Source of the DNA: an uncultured Oscillibacter sp. | Lineage (GTDB): Bacteria > Bacillota_A > Clostridia > Oscillospirales > Oscillospiraceae | Length of the DNA: 40,283 bases | NCBI GenBank assembly: GCA_951800675.1 | Contig: CATOKC010000011.1 | Span: 1 to 40,283 of the forward strand | Reading direction: 5' to 3' | Shown here: positions 1 through 6,684 of the stretch, piece after piece | How the letters are laid out: each line of letters begins with the position of its first letter | Position numbering within the stretch: position 1 is the stretch's first letter | The notes under the pieces: generated by a model | What the model was told of the DNA's origin: nothing | What the model saw: the letters and a program-made list of their open reading frames with translations, nothing else | Database searches by the model: none | Made by a program: the position numbers and the translations under genes

Positions 1-1
1 G

Positions 2-1507
2 GGCTGGCGTGTGGCAGGGATTTTCCAGGATGATGGGTACACCGGACTGAACATGGACCGCCCCGACTTTCAGAAGATGCTGGGAGCCATTGAGCGCGGG
101 ATGTTCGATGTGATCTTGACAAAGGACCTCTCCCGCCTGGGACGGAACTACTTGCAGACCGGACAACTGATTGAAGAATTTTTCCCCAAGAACAGGGTGC
201 GCTATATCGCACTCAATGACGCAGTAGATACCAATATTGAGAACGATATAACCCCTTTTCGCAACATTCTGAACGAGATGTATAGCCGGGATGTAAGCAA
301 GAAAGTCCATTCGTCCTACCTGACGAAAGCCAAATCCGGCAAATTTACCGGATGCCTCGCCCCCTTCGGCTACAAGAAAGACCCGCTGGACAAGAACCGC
401 CTTGTCATTGACGAGGACACCGCATGGATTGTCCGCAAGATTTACGACTATGCCCGCAACGGCAGTGGCCCCAACCGTATCCGGCGCAGGCTGGAAGATG
501 AAGAAATCCCCTGCCCCGCATGGTGGAACCGTCAGAAGGGCTTGCGCGATCACATCACCAAGTTTGAGCGTGAGAACCCGGAGCGCGGGCGGTTCGTGTG
601 GGACTTCACCACCATCAAGGAGATTTTGTCCAACCCTGTTTACATCGGCGCTATCGCATCCCAAAAGGTCAACTATCGTTTCAAGATCGGCTGGATGGGG
701 GACAAGCGGCGCGAGGACTGGATCATTGTTGAGGGGATGCACGAGGCCATCATTGACCGGGACACCTACGACATTGTGCAGGAGAAGGTCAAGAGCCGCA
801 AGAGGGCCGATGCCTGGGGAAATTTCAGTCTGTTCGCCGGGCTGGTGAAATGCGGACAGTGCGGCAGCACCATGAACATCCGCCGCGCCAATCAGAAGGG
901 CAACGACAGGATTTACACCTGTTCCCGGTACAACAAGTACGGCAAGGCCCACTGTACCCAGCATCGCATCAAGTACGACACACTCTATGCCATCGTGCTG
1001 GAACAGATTAGAAGCTGTGCGGAAAAGGCCCTGGCTGATGAACAGGAGGCCGCCGCCCAGCTTCGGGAGAACTGCCAAGCGGACGAACAGGCCGAGCGGC
1101 TTCTGATCGAGCAGAGCATAGCTGAGGACAGCGAACGGATTGACGCGCTGGAACGCATCATCAGCCGTGTGTATGAGGATATGGTTGCGGGCCGCATCAC
1201 CGAGGACAACTTCAACCGCATCCTGGAGCGCAGCCAGATGGAGCAGACCACGCTGAAGAACCGTGTCATGCTCAACCGCCAGCGGCTGACCCAACAGGAC
1301 CAGGAGCAGGAGGACAACACCCGCTGGCTGGAGATCATCAAGGATTATGCGGACATTCAGGAGTTAGACGTTGTGACGCTGAACCGGCTTGTGCAGAAGA
1401 TCGTCATTCATGAGGACATAGATAGTGATACCACCCGGCAAACTGTGGAGATTCATTTCAACTTCAACAATCAGGCGGACAAACGCCGGATTGTGCGTGA
1501 AAAGTAA
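2..1507 (+). CDS. Large serine recombinase (TnpX/Tn4451-like), 5'-truncated by window edge
   Basis: Site-specific DNA recombinase that excises and integrates a mobile element through a Ser-DNA intermediate. The frame is open to the first base, and the visible protein begins inside the resolvase domain (GWRVAGIFQDDGYTG), so the N-terminal ~50 residues with the catalytic serine lie outside the window; the GTG at 11 is not a real start. Visible parts in order: end of the resolvase fold (LTKDLSRLGRNYLQTG), the recombinase domain (about 100-270), a zinc ribbon (VKCGQCGSTM...YTCSRY...HC, about 280-325), a long coiled coil (about 330-440) and a DUF4368-like end (ELDVVTLNRLVQKIVIHEDI). It sits directly in front of a decapitated Maff2 gene, so it probably belongs to a separate element inserted into the ICE. 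Family is clear; which element it mobilises is inferred. Confidence 0.93.
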   Translation, partial: GWRVAGIFQDDGYTGLNMDRPDFQKMLGAIERGMFDVILTKDLSRLGRNYLQTGQLIEEFFPKNRVRYIALNDAVDTNIENDITPFRNILNEMYSRDVSKKVHSSYLTKAKSGKFTGCLAPFGYKKDPLDKNRLVIDEDTAWIVRKIYDYARNGSGPNRIRRRLEDEEIPCPAWWNRQKGLRDHITKFERENPERGRFVWDFTTIKEILSNPVYIGAIASQKVNYRFKIGWMGDKRREDWIIVEGMHEAIIDRDTYDIVQEKVKSRKRADAWGNFSLFAGLVKCGQCGSTMNIRRANQKGNDRIYTCSRYNKYGKAHCTQHRIKYDTLYAIVLEQIRSCAEKALADEQEAAAQLRENCQADEQAERLLIEQSIAEDSERIDALERIISRVYEDMVAGRITEDNFNRILERSQMEQTTLKNRVMLNRQRLTQQDQEQEDNTRWLEIIKDYADIQELDVVTLNRLVQKIVIHEDIDSDTTRQTVEIHFNFNNQADKRRIVREK

Positions 1508-1560
1508 CTGAATACCGCCTTTTTCACCTGGACAACAGGGGAATCAAGGGTAAACCGTAA

Positions 1561-1638
1561 GGGTCATGCCGCCGCCAGCCGTGGGCTGTTTCATTAACTT
1601 TGAGATGAAACAGCTCATGGCGGGCGGCGGCATGGCCC
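1561..1638. repeat. 78-bp imperfect inverted repeat, candidate recombinase attachment site (att)
   Basis: Two 34-bp arms (1561-1594 and 1605-1638) are reverse complements at 30 of 34 positions around a 10-bp centre (1595-1604). The inner ten bases of each arm (GCTGTTTCAT and ATGAAACAGC) match perfectly. The right arm is the Maff2-like coding sequence MKQLMAGGGMA. The left arm read in reverse encodes MKQPTAGGGMT. Weaker similarity continues outward to about 1540, where TTCCCCTG recurs. Serine recombinase sites are typically imperfect inverted repeats around a dinucleotide crossover, and this lies 54 bp after the recombinase gene. The att role is inferred; an RNA hairpin ending recombinase transcription is the alternative. 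Confidence 0.5.
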
Positions 1639-1685
1639 TTGTCGGCTCCGTGCTGGTTCCCCTGCTTTCGGGGCTGTTCGGCTGA
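1605..1685 (+). pseudogene. 3' remnant of a Maff2 family gene
   Basis: The last 26 codons of a Maff2-type small membrane protein remain (MKQLMAGGGMALVGSVLVP, then LLSGLFG and stop). Intact Maff2 proteins are about 70 residues, with a hydrophobic N-terminal segment, a GYGNDNPGAKSQG-type loop and this MAGGG...VPLL end. Here the N-terminal part is missing and the frame upstream runs into unrelated sequence with a stop at 1551-1553. The break falls just before the conserved KQLMAGGG, next to the recombinase gene, so insertion of the recombinase element probably split the gene and the other half should lie at the far end of that element. Maff2 genes normally precede the VirB6-type gene in these ICEs, which fits the genes that follow. 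Confidence 0.7.
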
Positions 1686-1731
1686 ACCAACGCGGCTGAG
1701 GCCGCGAAAATAATTTTAATGGAGGCTCACT

Positions 1732-1986
1732 ATGGAAAAGCAACCGTTTCCCTCAATGGAGGAAGCGTGCGAGATTATGGCAAGCATCGTGGCTGGTATT
1801 GCCGCGAATACCGGTATTTATGGAATCCAGCTCATGCTGGAAGGGTATAAAAACGATGACTCCGCGCTGAAAAGCAAAGGAATGAGTCTGGCGCTTCTCG
1901 GCGGACGGCAGATGGCCCTCGGTTCCCTTATTCAAAGCGGGCATTTATCGGCGAACCAGCTCATGGACTACCTGGACGCAATGTGA
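1732..1986 (+). CDS. Maff2-like small membrane protein
   Basis: An 84-residue protein with AGG-type ribosome binding sequence (TGGAGG) just upstream of ATG. Its middle (GIYGIQLMLEGYKNDDSALK, followed by SKGMSLALLGG) follows the pattern of Maff2 (GVINLLEGYGND...AKSQGxKQLMAGGG), so I read it as a divergent paralogue of the broken gene in front of it. A hydrophobic N-terminal segment (about 16-35) and a second apolar patch (about 52-66) suggest a small membrane component, perhaps a pilin-like or channel subunit, but no function is established for the family. It lies 63 bp before the VirB6-type gene in the same orientation. It may partly compensate for the split Maff2 copy; that is inference. Confidence 0.6.
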   Translation: MEKQPFPSMEEACEIMASIVAGIAANTGIYGIQLMLEGYKNDDSALKSKGMSLALLGGRQMALGSLIQSGHLSANQLMDYLDAM

Positions 1987-2049
1987 GCCTCCCCCATTTT
2001 CCCGGCCCCGCCCCACACGGGCGGGGCCACGAAAGGAGGCCAGACCTTT

Positions 2050-2919
2050 ATGGATGCTATTTGGAGCGCCATCACGGATTGGCTGAAGGAAATCCTGATT
2101 AGCGGCATTCTCGGCAATCTGTCCGGAATGTTCGACGGCGTGAACGGACAGGTGGGCAACATCGCCGCCCAGGTGGGAACAACGCCCCAGGCATGGAACG
2201 GCGGTATTTTCGATATGGTACAGAACCTTTCCAACACGGTGGTTCTGCCTATCGCTGGCGTGGTGCTCACCTTCGTCATGACGCTGGAGCTGATTCAAAT
2301 GGTGACTGACCGGAACAGTATGCACGATATCGACACCTGGATGTTCTTCAAGTGGATATTCAAAACGGCCTGCGCGGTGCTGATCGTGTCCAACACTTGG
2401 AATATCGTCATGGGCGTATTTGATGTGGCGCAGAGCGTGGTAAACAGCGCCGCCGGAGTGATTGTCTCCGACGCCTCCATCGACATATCCAGCGCCGTGA
2501 CAGACCTGGAGGTACAACTGGAGGCAATGGAGCTGGGACCGCTGCTGGGCCTGTGGCTGCAATCCATGTTTGTAGGGCTTACCATGTGGGCGCTGTCCAT
2601 CTGCATCTTCATCGTGATTTACGGCAGGATGATCGAGATTTATCTTGTCACCAGCGTGGCCCCCATCCCCATGGCGGCGATGCTGGGGAAGGAGTTCGGC
2701 GGCATGGGCCAGAATTACCTCCGGTCCCTGTTCGCCCTGGGCTTTCAGGCGTTCCTCATCATGGTGTGCGTGGGTATCTACGCCGTCCTGGTGCGGAATA
2801 TCGCTTTCAGCGGCGATGTAGTCGCGTCGATCTGGAGCTGTGTGGGCTATACGGTCCTGCTGTGCTTCACACTTTTCAAAAGCGGAAGTCTCGCAAAAGG
2901 GGTCTTTTCGGCCCACTAA
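2050..2919 (+). CDS. VirB6/TrbL-like conjugal transfer membrane protein (CD1112 type)
   Basis: Polytopic inner-membrane component of the type IV secretion channel for conjugation. The 289-residue sequence has about five to six hydrophobic segments: around 60-85 (VVLPIAGVVLTFVMTLEL), 105-130, 165-215 (a double segment ending TSVAPIPMAAMLG), 225-250 and 260-280. The motif between the third and fourth segments (RMIEIYLVTSVAPIPMA) is characteristic of this Firmicutes VirB6 branch. ATG at 2050 has a strong AAAGGAGG at 2032-2039. It opens the run of transfer genes after the Maff2-like genes, as usual for these elements. Confidence 0.88.
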   Translation: MDAIWSAITDWLKEILISGILGNLSGMFDGVNGQVGNIAAQVGTTPQAWNGGIFDMVQNLSNTVVLPIAGVVLTFVMTLELIQMVTDRNSMHDIDTWMFFKWIFKTACAVLIVSNTWNIVMGVFDVAQSVVNSAAGVIVSDASIDISSAVTDLEVQLEAMELGPLLGLWLQSMFVGLTMWALSICIFIVIYGRMIEIYLVTSVAPIPMAAMLGKEFGGMGQNYLRSLFALGFQAFLIMVCVGIYAVLVRNIAFSGDVVASIWSCVGYTVLLCFTLFKSGSLAKGVFSAH

Positions 2920-2940
2920 AATACTTATGGAGGAATTTCT

Positions 2941-3363
2941 ATGAGCGAAACCAAAGCGCGGGAAACTGCCAATGTCCCGCCTCTGAATGTGGAGGCAAAG
3001 GTTTACCCGTCCAAAAAGGAAGGGAATCTGCTGGCCTATGCCAGCGTCACCTTGGGCGGGTGCTTCGCGATCAACAACATCCGGATCATGGACAGTCAGA
3101 AGGGGATGTTCCTTGCCATGCCGGACCGGCAGGACGCAAAGGGGGAGTACCGGGATGTTTGCTTTCCCACTACAGCGGAAATGCGTCAGGCTTTGACTGG
3201 CGCGGTCATGGGTGAGTATCAGCGTGTGATGGAGCTGTTGTCGGAGCGAGGGGCCAAGGCCAAGACCTCTGTGCGTGACGCACTCCAGGCCGCGCCGCAG
3301 AAAACGGCAAAAGAAGCGAAACAGCCTGACAAGCAGAAGAAAGCGACGAGGGGGGACCGGTGA
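2941..3363 (+). CDS. SpoVG-family protein with basic C-terminal tail
   Basis: Residues about 17-100 match SpoVG: VEAKVYPSKKEGNLLAYAS, then FAINNIRIMD...GMFLAMPDRQDAKGEYRDVCFP and a helix ending EYQRVMELL. SpoVG proteins are small nucleic-acid-binding regulators; the ICE versions have no defined role. At 140 residues it is longer than SpoVG of Bacillus (about 97), and the extra end is a Lys/Ala/Pro-rich tail containing KTSVRDAL followed by 25 residues ending GDR. That tail recurs on six other proteins here (see findings). AGGAGG lies just upstream of ATG 2941. The stop overlaps the GTG of the next gene (GTGA), indicating coupled translation. Confidence 0.85.
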   Translation: MSETKARETANVPPLNVEAKVYPSKKEGNLLAYASVTLGGCFAINNIRIMDSQKGMFLAMPDRQDAKGEYRDVCFPTTAEMRQALTGAVMGEYQRVMELLSERGAKAKTSVRDALQAAPQKTAKEAKQPDKQKKATRGDR

Positions 3364-3800
3364 ATACGCTGGTTCCGGTTTCTCTGAAAGCCGCCAATGC
3401 CTTTGTGGCGGAGCACCACCGCCACCATAAACCCGTCACGGGGCACAAGTTTTCTCTCGGATGCGTCCAAAACGGACGGCTGGTGGGCGTCGCAATCGTA
3501 GGACGGCCTGTCAGCCGCTATCTGGACGACGGCATGACGCTGGAAGTCAACCGGCTTTGCGCCACTGGAGAAAAGAACGTATGCAGTTTCCTCTACGGGG
3601 CGGCGGCACGGGCGGCGCGGGCCTTGGGCTACGGCAGGATCATCACCTATACACTGGACACGGAACCGGGCACCAGCCTCCGGGCCGCTGGCTGGCTCTG
3701 CGCCGGAACGGCTGGCGGCAAACGCTGGACGGGCCCGCGCCGCCCAGACGCCGATCTCTATCCGCCGCAGATGAAGCTGCGGTATGAAAAGAAACTGTAA
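3360..3800 (+). CDS. XF1762 family protein, GNAT-like
   Basis: A 146-residue protein of the XF1762 type often found in ICEs and phages. The sequence looks like a compact acetyltransferase fold: VSLKAANAFVAEHHRHHKPV at the start, a strand with GRLVGVAIVGRPVSRYLDD, an EVNRLCATGEKNVCSFLYGAAARAA helix that would hold the cofactor loop, and a final YTLDTEPGTSLRAAGW segment like the last GNAT motif. No substrate can be named. The start is GTG at 3360 overlapping the stop of the SpoVG-like gene by four bases, so it is probably translationally coupled. Confidence 0.8.
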   Translation: MNTLVPVSLKAANAFVAEHHRHHKPVTGHKFSLGCVQNGRLVGVAIVGRPVSRYLDDGMTLEVNRLCATGEKNVCSFLYGAAARAARALGYGRIITYTLDTEPGTSLRAAGWLCAGTAGGKRWTGPRRPDADLYPPQMKLRYEKKL

Positions 3801-3814
3801 GAAAGGGAATTAAG

Positions 3815-4348
3815 ATGGACGCTGAAAAAATGAATCAGGTTCCGTATGAGAAAACCCGCGCCATTCCGCTCTATCCGGAAAATGCCCGGTACGCAAAAAC
3901 CCATAGCGAAATTGACCTGTTCCGGGCTTCGCAAAAGGCAAATATTGCCTGCCGGGATGCAATCGACGCGGCAATTTGGACGGGTTTTGATGGGATGCAC
4001 CTTCCCGAAACCGTCGCAAAGAATGTTCTGGCGGAGTTTGGCCCGGAGCGCGTGTCCCATGTGCTGGCGGCAACCCTGCTGGATAAGCTGGCGGACGAAC
4101 GTATTTCCGACCATAATCTCGTCTGGGCCAAGTCGGTTCCCATGTTCGATACTGGAACCCGGCATTATGATTACGCAATCCAAAGTCACCCGGTCAAACT
4201 GGATGAGTTTGTCACGCTGGTTCGGAAGGAACTTGCGGCGGAGAAGGAGCGGCAGTCGCAGAAGCCCTCCATCAAGGGACGGCTGGCGAAAAACCCCGCC
4301 CCTGGCGGCAGGCCCAAGGATAAGGCCCATGACGCCGGGGCCAGATGA
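3815..4348 (+). CDS. DUF3849 domain protein (first copy) with shared C-terminal tail
   Basis: 177 residues. The DUF3849 signature covers about 15-125: LYPENARYAKTHSEIDLFRA, SQKANIACRDAIDAAI, FGPERVSHVLAATLL and the aromatic W of NLVWAKSVP. Function of DUF3849 is unknown; it is found mainly in Firmicutes ICEs, alone or fused to other domains. After the domain comes KPSIKGRL and 20 residues ending GAR, the tail shared with six other proteins of this ICE. A second DUF3849 gene lies at 27707, at the other end of the module. ATG 3815 is preceded by AAGAAAGGGAA. Confidence 0.82.
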   Translation: MDAEKMNQVPYEKTRAIPLYPENARYAKTHSEIDLFRASQKANIACRDAIDAAIWTGFDGMHLPETVAKNVLAEFGPERVSHVLAATLLDKLADERISDHNLVWAKSVPMFDTGTRHYDYAIQSHPVKLDEFVTLVRKELAAEKERQSQKPSIKGRLAKNPAPGGRPKDKAHDAGAR

Positions 4349-4361
4349 GGGGCGGCGGACG

Positions 4362-4808
4362 ATGGATTTGTTTGATATGCCGGAAAGCTCCCCCTGGGGG
4401 CCTGTGCAGAATTGCAAAGTGCTGTGCCCCGGCGCGTTTCAGGTTGACACCGCCAGTCATGGAGGCGTCATGATTAACTGTGAGATCATAGACCTGACGC
4501 TTTCCAAAGCGGCGCAGAAATGCGGATTCCACGAGGGCGGCTATCTTTGCTTCGAGGAAGATTGCGCCGCCACGGTCGCTTTGCGGGAGCTGATGGACAA
4601 GAAGCTGTTCACGGCCCCGGTGAACGACTATTTCAAGCCTGGGGAATACAGTAAGATCATTGACCAGAGTGTCCAGCGATATTATCCCGAATATTGGGCC
4701 GCTCGTGAGCGGGGCCAGGGAAAATCCTCGATCAAGAGCCGCTTGGCGGAAAGGGCGGCTCCTGCCGGAAAACGCGCCCCCAAGCGAAAAGCGGAAGAGG
4801 TACGCTGA
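4362..4808 (+). CDS. DUF7007-like protein with shared C-terminal tail
   Basis: 148 residues from ATG 4362. The core reads SPWGPVQNCKVLCPGAFQV, then TASHGGVMI, GFHEGGYLCFEEDC and an acidic/aromatic helix. The order SPWG / STASHGG / YEEDC resembles DUF7007, a family of unknown function found in mobile elements and sometimes beside antirestriction genes; I recall this from pattern, not a search. The end is KSSIKSRL plus 20 residues ending EVR, the shared tail. An upstream in-frame ATG at 4329 would overlap the previous gene; 4362, 13 bases after the previous stop, is preferred because it leaves the conserved start near the N-terminus. Four bases separate the stop from the methyltransferase gene. 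Confidence 0.68.
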   Translation: MDLFDMPESSPWGPVQNCKVLCPGAFQVDTASHGGVMINCEIIDLTLSKAAQKCGFHEGGYLCFEEDCAATVALRELMDKKLFTAPVNDYFKPGEYSKIIDQSVQRYYPEYWAARERGQGKSSIKSRLAERAAPAGKRAPKRKAEEVR

Positions 4809-4811
4809 CAA

Positions 4812-6203
4812 ATGGAAAAAACGCTTACATTAGGTTCCTTATTTGACGGCATAGGGGGTTTCCCCTATGCCGCTTCGTTTTATGGAATCCGCTCTCTGTG
4901 GGCCAGCGAGATTATGCCGGAGTGCATATCCGTCACACGGCGGCATTTTCCGGATATGGTCCATGTGGGGGACATCACCCAGCTTCACGGCGGAAAGCTG
5001 CCGCCCGTGGACATTATCACATTTGGCTCACCCTGCCAGGGGCTCTCCGTCTCCGGCCTTCGCCGGGGTCTGGCGGATGAGCGGAGCGGCCTTTTCTTGG
5101 AGGCCGTTCGCATTATCTATGAAATGAGGGAAACGACACATGGCGAATACCCCAAATTCGCGCTCTGGGAAAACGTGCCCGGTTCGACGAGTTCCTCGTC
5201 TGGGCTTGACTATCAGGCCGTGCTCTCGGCGCTCACAAAGGCCGAAGTTCCAATGCCTCGATCTGGACGGTGGGCCAACGCCGGAATGGCACGAGGCGGA
5301 GGCGTTGATCTCGCTTGGTGCGTATACGATGCCTGTCACTTTGGGACAGCCCAGCGGCGGAGGCGCGTGTTTCTTATCTGCGATTTTAGAGGAAACAGCG
5401 CCGGAGAAATACTCTTTGTCCCCAAAAGCCTGCGCGGGTATTTTGAGGCGGGCGGAACGCCGCGGCAGGGACTTGCCGCCTTTGCTGAAAGCGGCGCTGA
5501 CCCTGCGGGCGGGGCCGCTGTGGAAATCCTGAACGATCAGGGCGGCAGCGTTATGTCTGTGGAGCGGAGCGGCCTTTCTCCGACTCTCCGGTGCCAAACC
5601 CACGGGAATCTCCCCATAGTCGCTATGGCCACCGGACAGGCAAAAGCGGAAATTCTGGCGGATTTGTCCCCGGCCCTGACCGCCGAGCACGAACGCCCGC
5701 TCCTGCTTCACCCTCAGATCGCGGGAACGCTGTGCGCCTCCGGCGCTGGCCTGAACCGGCCCGCAGGAATGAAAAGCGAAACCGACTTCTGCATCCTCAG
5801 CGCCGGATTCTGCTACAAAGCCGGGAGTAAGGCTGGCAGCGTCGGCTACCAGGAGGAAACCGCCCCCACCTTGATCGCCTCGCAGCCCAGGGGGATATTG
5901 AGCGCCCATGCCGTGGACTGCCGTAACCTGCGGGAGCTGCCGGAGGTCAGCGGGACCTTGCAAGCAAAAAGCAGCTCCGGGGGCTATTCTCTGAACTATC
6001 AGAATCCGGTCCGTATTGGTTTTCAACTGCGCCGCCTCATGCCCGTCGAGGCAGAACGCTTGATGGGGTTCCCGGATTTTTGGACGGAGTACGGCCAGGA
6101 CGGCAAACCCATCAGCGATTCAAAACGTTATTCCATGCTGGGCAACAGCATCGCCGTGCCCTGCGCCGCCTACATCATGCAGGGCATCCGGCAAATTTTA
6201 TAA
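4812..6203 (+). CDS. DNA (cytosine-5)-methyltransferase
   Basis: Transfers a methyl group from S-adenosylmethionine to C5 of cytosine. Motif I is LGSLFDGIGGF (7-17), motif IV is GSPCQG with the catalytic Cys75, motif VI is the ENV of WENVPGS, motif VIII is QRRRRVFLI, and motif X is the GNSIAVP near the C-terminus (about 440). At 463 residues it is of ordinary size, with the target-recognition region (about 215-400) containing several LSPTL, LSPAL and TLCASG-like segments. No restriction endonuclease is beside it, so it is an orphan that probably marks ICE DNA against host restriction before or after transfer. It lies inside the transfer operon, four bases after the previous stop. Confidence 0.95.
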   Translation: MEKTLTLGSLFDGIGGFPYAASFYGIRSLWASEIMPECISVTRRHFPDMVHVGDITQLHGGKLPPVDIITFGSPCQGLSVSGLRRGLADERSGLFLEAVRIIYEMRETTHGEYPKFALWENVPGSTSSSSGLDYQAVLSALTKAEVPMPRSGRWANAGMARGGGVDLAWCVYDACHFGTAQRRRRVFLICDFRGNSAGEILFVPKSLRGYFEAGGTPRQGLAAFAESGADPAGGAAVEILNDQGGSVMSVERSGLSPTLRCQTHGNLPIVAMATGQAKAEILADLSPALTAEHERPLLLHPQIAGTLCASGAGLNRPAGMKSETDFCILSAGFCYKAGSKAGSVGYQEETAPTLIASQPRGILSAHAVDCRNLRELPEVSGTLQAKSSSGGYSLNYQNPVRIGFQLRRLMPVEAERLMGFPDFWTEYGQDGKPISDSKRYSMLGNSIAVPCAAYIMQGIRQIL

Positions 6204-6219
6204 AGGAGGGGTTCCACCC

Positions 6220-6684
6220 ATGGCCTATGTGCCAGTCCCGAAGGACCTGACAAAAGTAAAAACCAAGGTGATGTTCAATCTCACCAGGAGGCAGTTAATC
6301 TGCTTCGGCGGCGGGGCGCTGATTGGCGTTCCGCTTTTCTTCATTCTGCAAAAGCCCCTGGGCAACAGCTCCGCGTCCCTCAGCATGATTCTGGTCATGC
6401 TCCCCTTCTTCCTGCTGGCTATGTACGAAAAAAACGGACAGCCCTTGGAGAAGGTGCTTGGGAATATCCTGCGGGTCTGTTTCCTACGGCCCAAGCAAAG
6501 GCCCTACCGGACCAATAACTTTTATGCCGCCCTGGAGCGGCAGGACAGACTGGATAAGGAGGTTTATCGGATTGTTCACGACAGTGAAAGCGCTCATTCG
6601 CCGCCTGTTCGGAAGGAGCGGCGGCGAAGTGGAAAAGCCCGCCCCGGTCAAGCGCGGCGGGCAAAAACTCACCAAAGACGATAA
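6220..6684 (+). CDS. PrgI family conjugal transfer protein
   Basis: Small membrane protein encoded just before the VirB4 ATPase in Gram-positive conjugative elements, thought to be a VirB3-like channel part. The N-terminus MAYVPVPKDLTKVKTKVMFN with LTRRQLICFG is typical. Two hydrophobic segments follow at about 28-46 and 54-70, then LAMYEKNGQPLEKVL and the FLRPKQRPYRTNNFYAALERQ segment. AAAGGAGGGG at 6201-6210 precedes ATG 6220. The last ~38 residues overlap the VirB4 gene in another frame and are Arg/Lys-rich; these may be translated readout of VirB4 coding sequence and not functionally selected. Confidence 0.88.
   Translation: MAYVPVPKDLTKVKTKVMFNLTRRQLICFGGGALIGVPLFFILQKPLGNSSASLSMILVMLPFFLLAMYEKNGQPLEKVLGNILRVCFLRPKQRPYRTNNFYAALERQDRLDKEVYRIVHDSESAHSPPVRKERRRSGKARPGQARRAKTHQRR

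Noticed and set aside
402..848. 148-codon + frame inside the recombinase gene
   Set aside because: Ser/Arg/Pro-rich alternative-frame product with no family features; shadow of the recombinase.
1945..2916. 323-codon - strand frame opposite the VirB6-type gene
   Set aside because: His/Gln/Gly-rich composition typical of the antisense of a GC-rich membrane protein gene; no ribosome site or motifs.
5028..6026. 332-codon - strand frame opposite the C5 methyltransferase
   Set aside because: No recognisable domain; the + strand carries all ten-motif methyltransferase features over the same bases.
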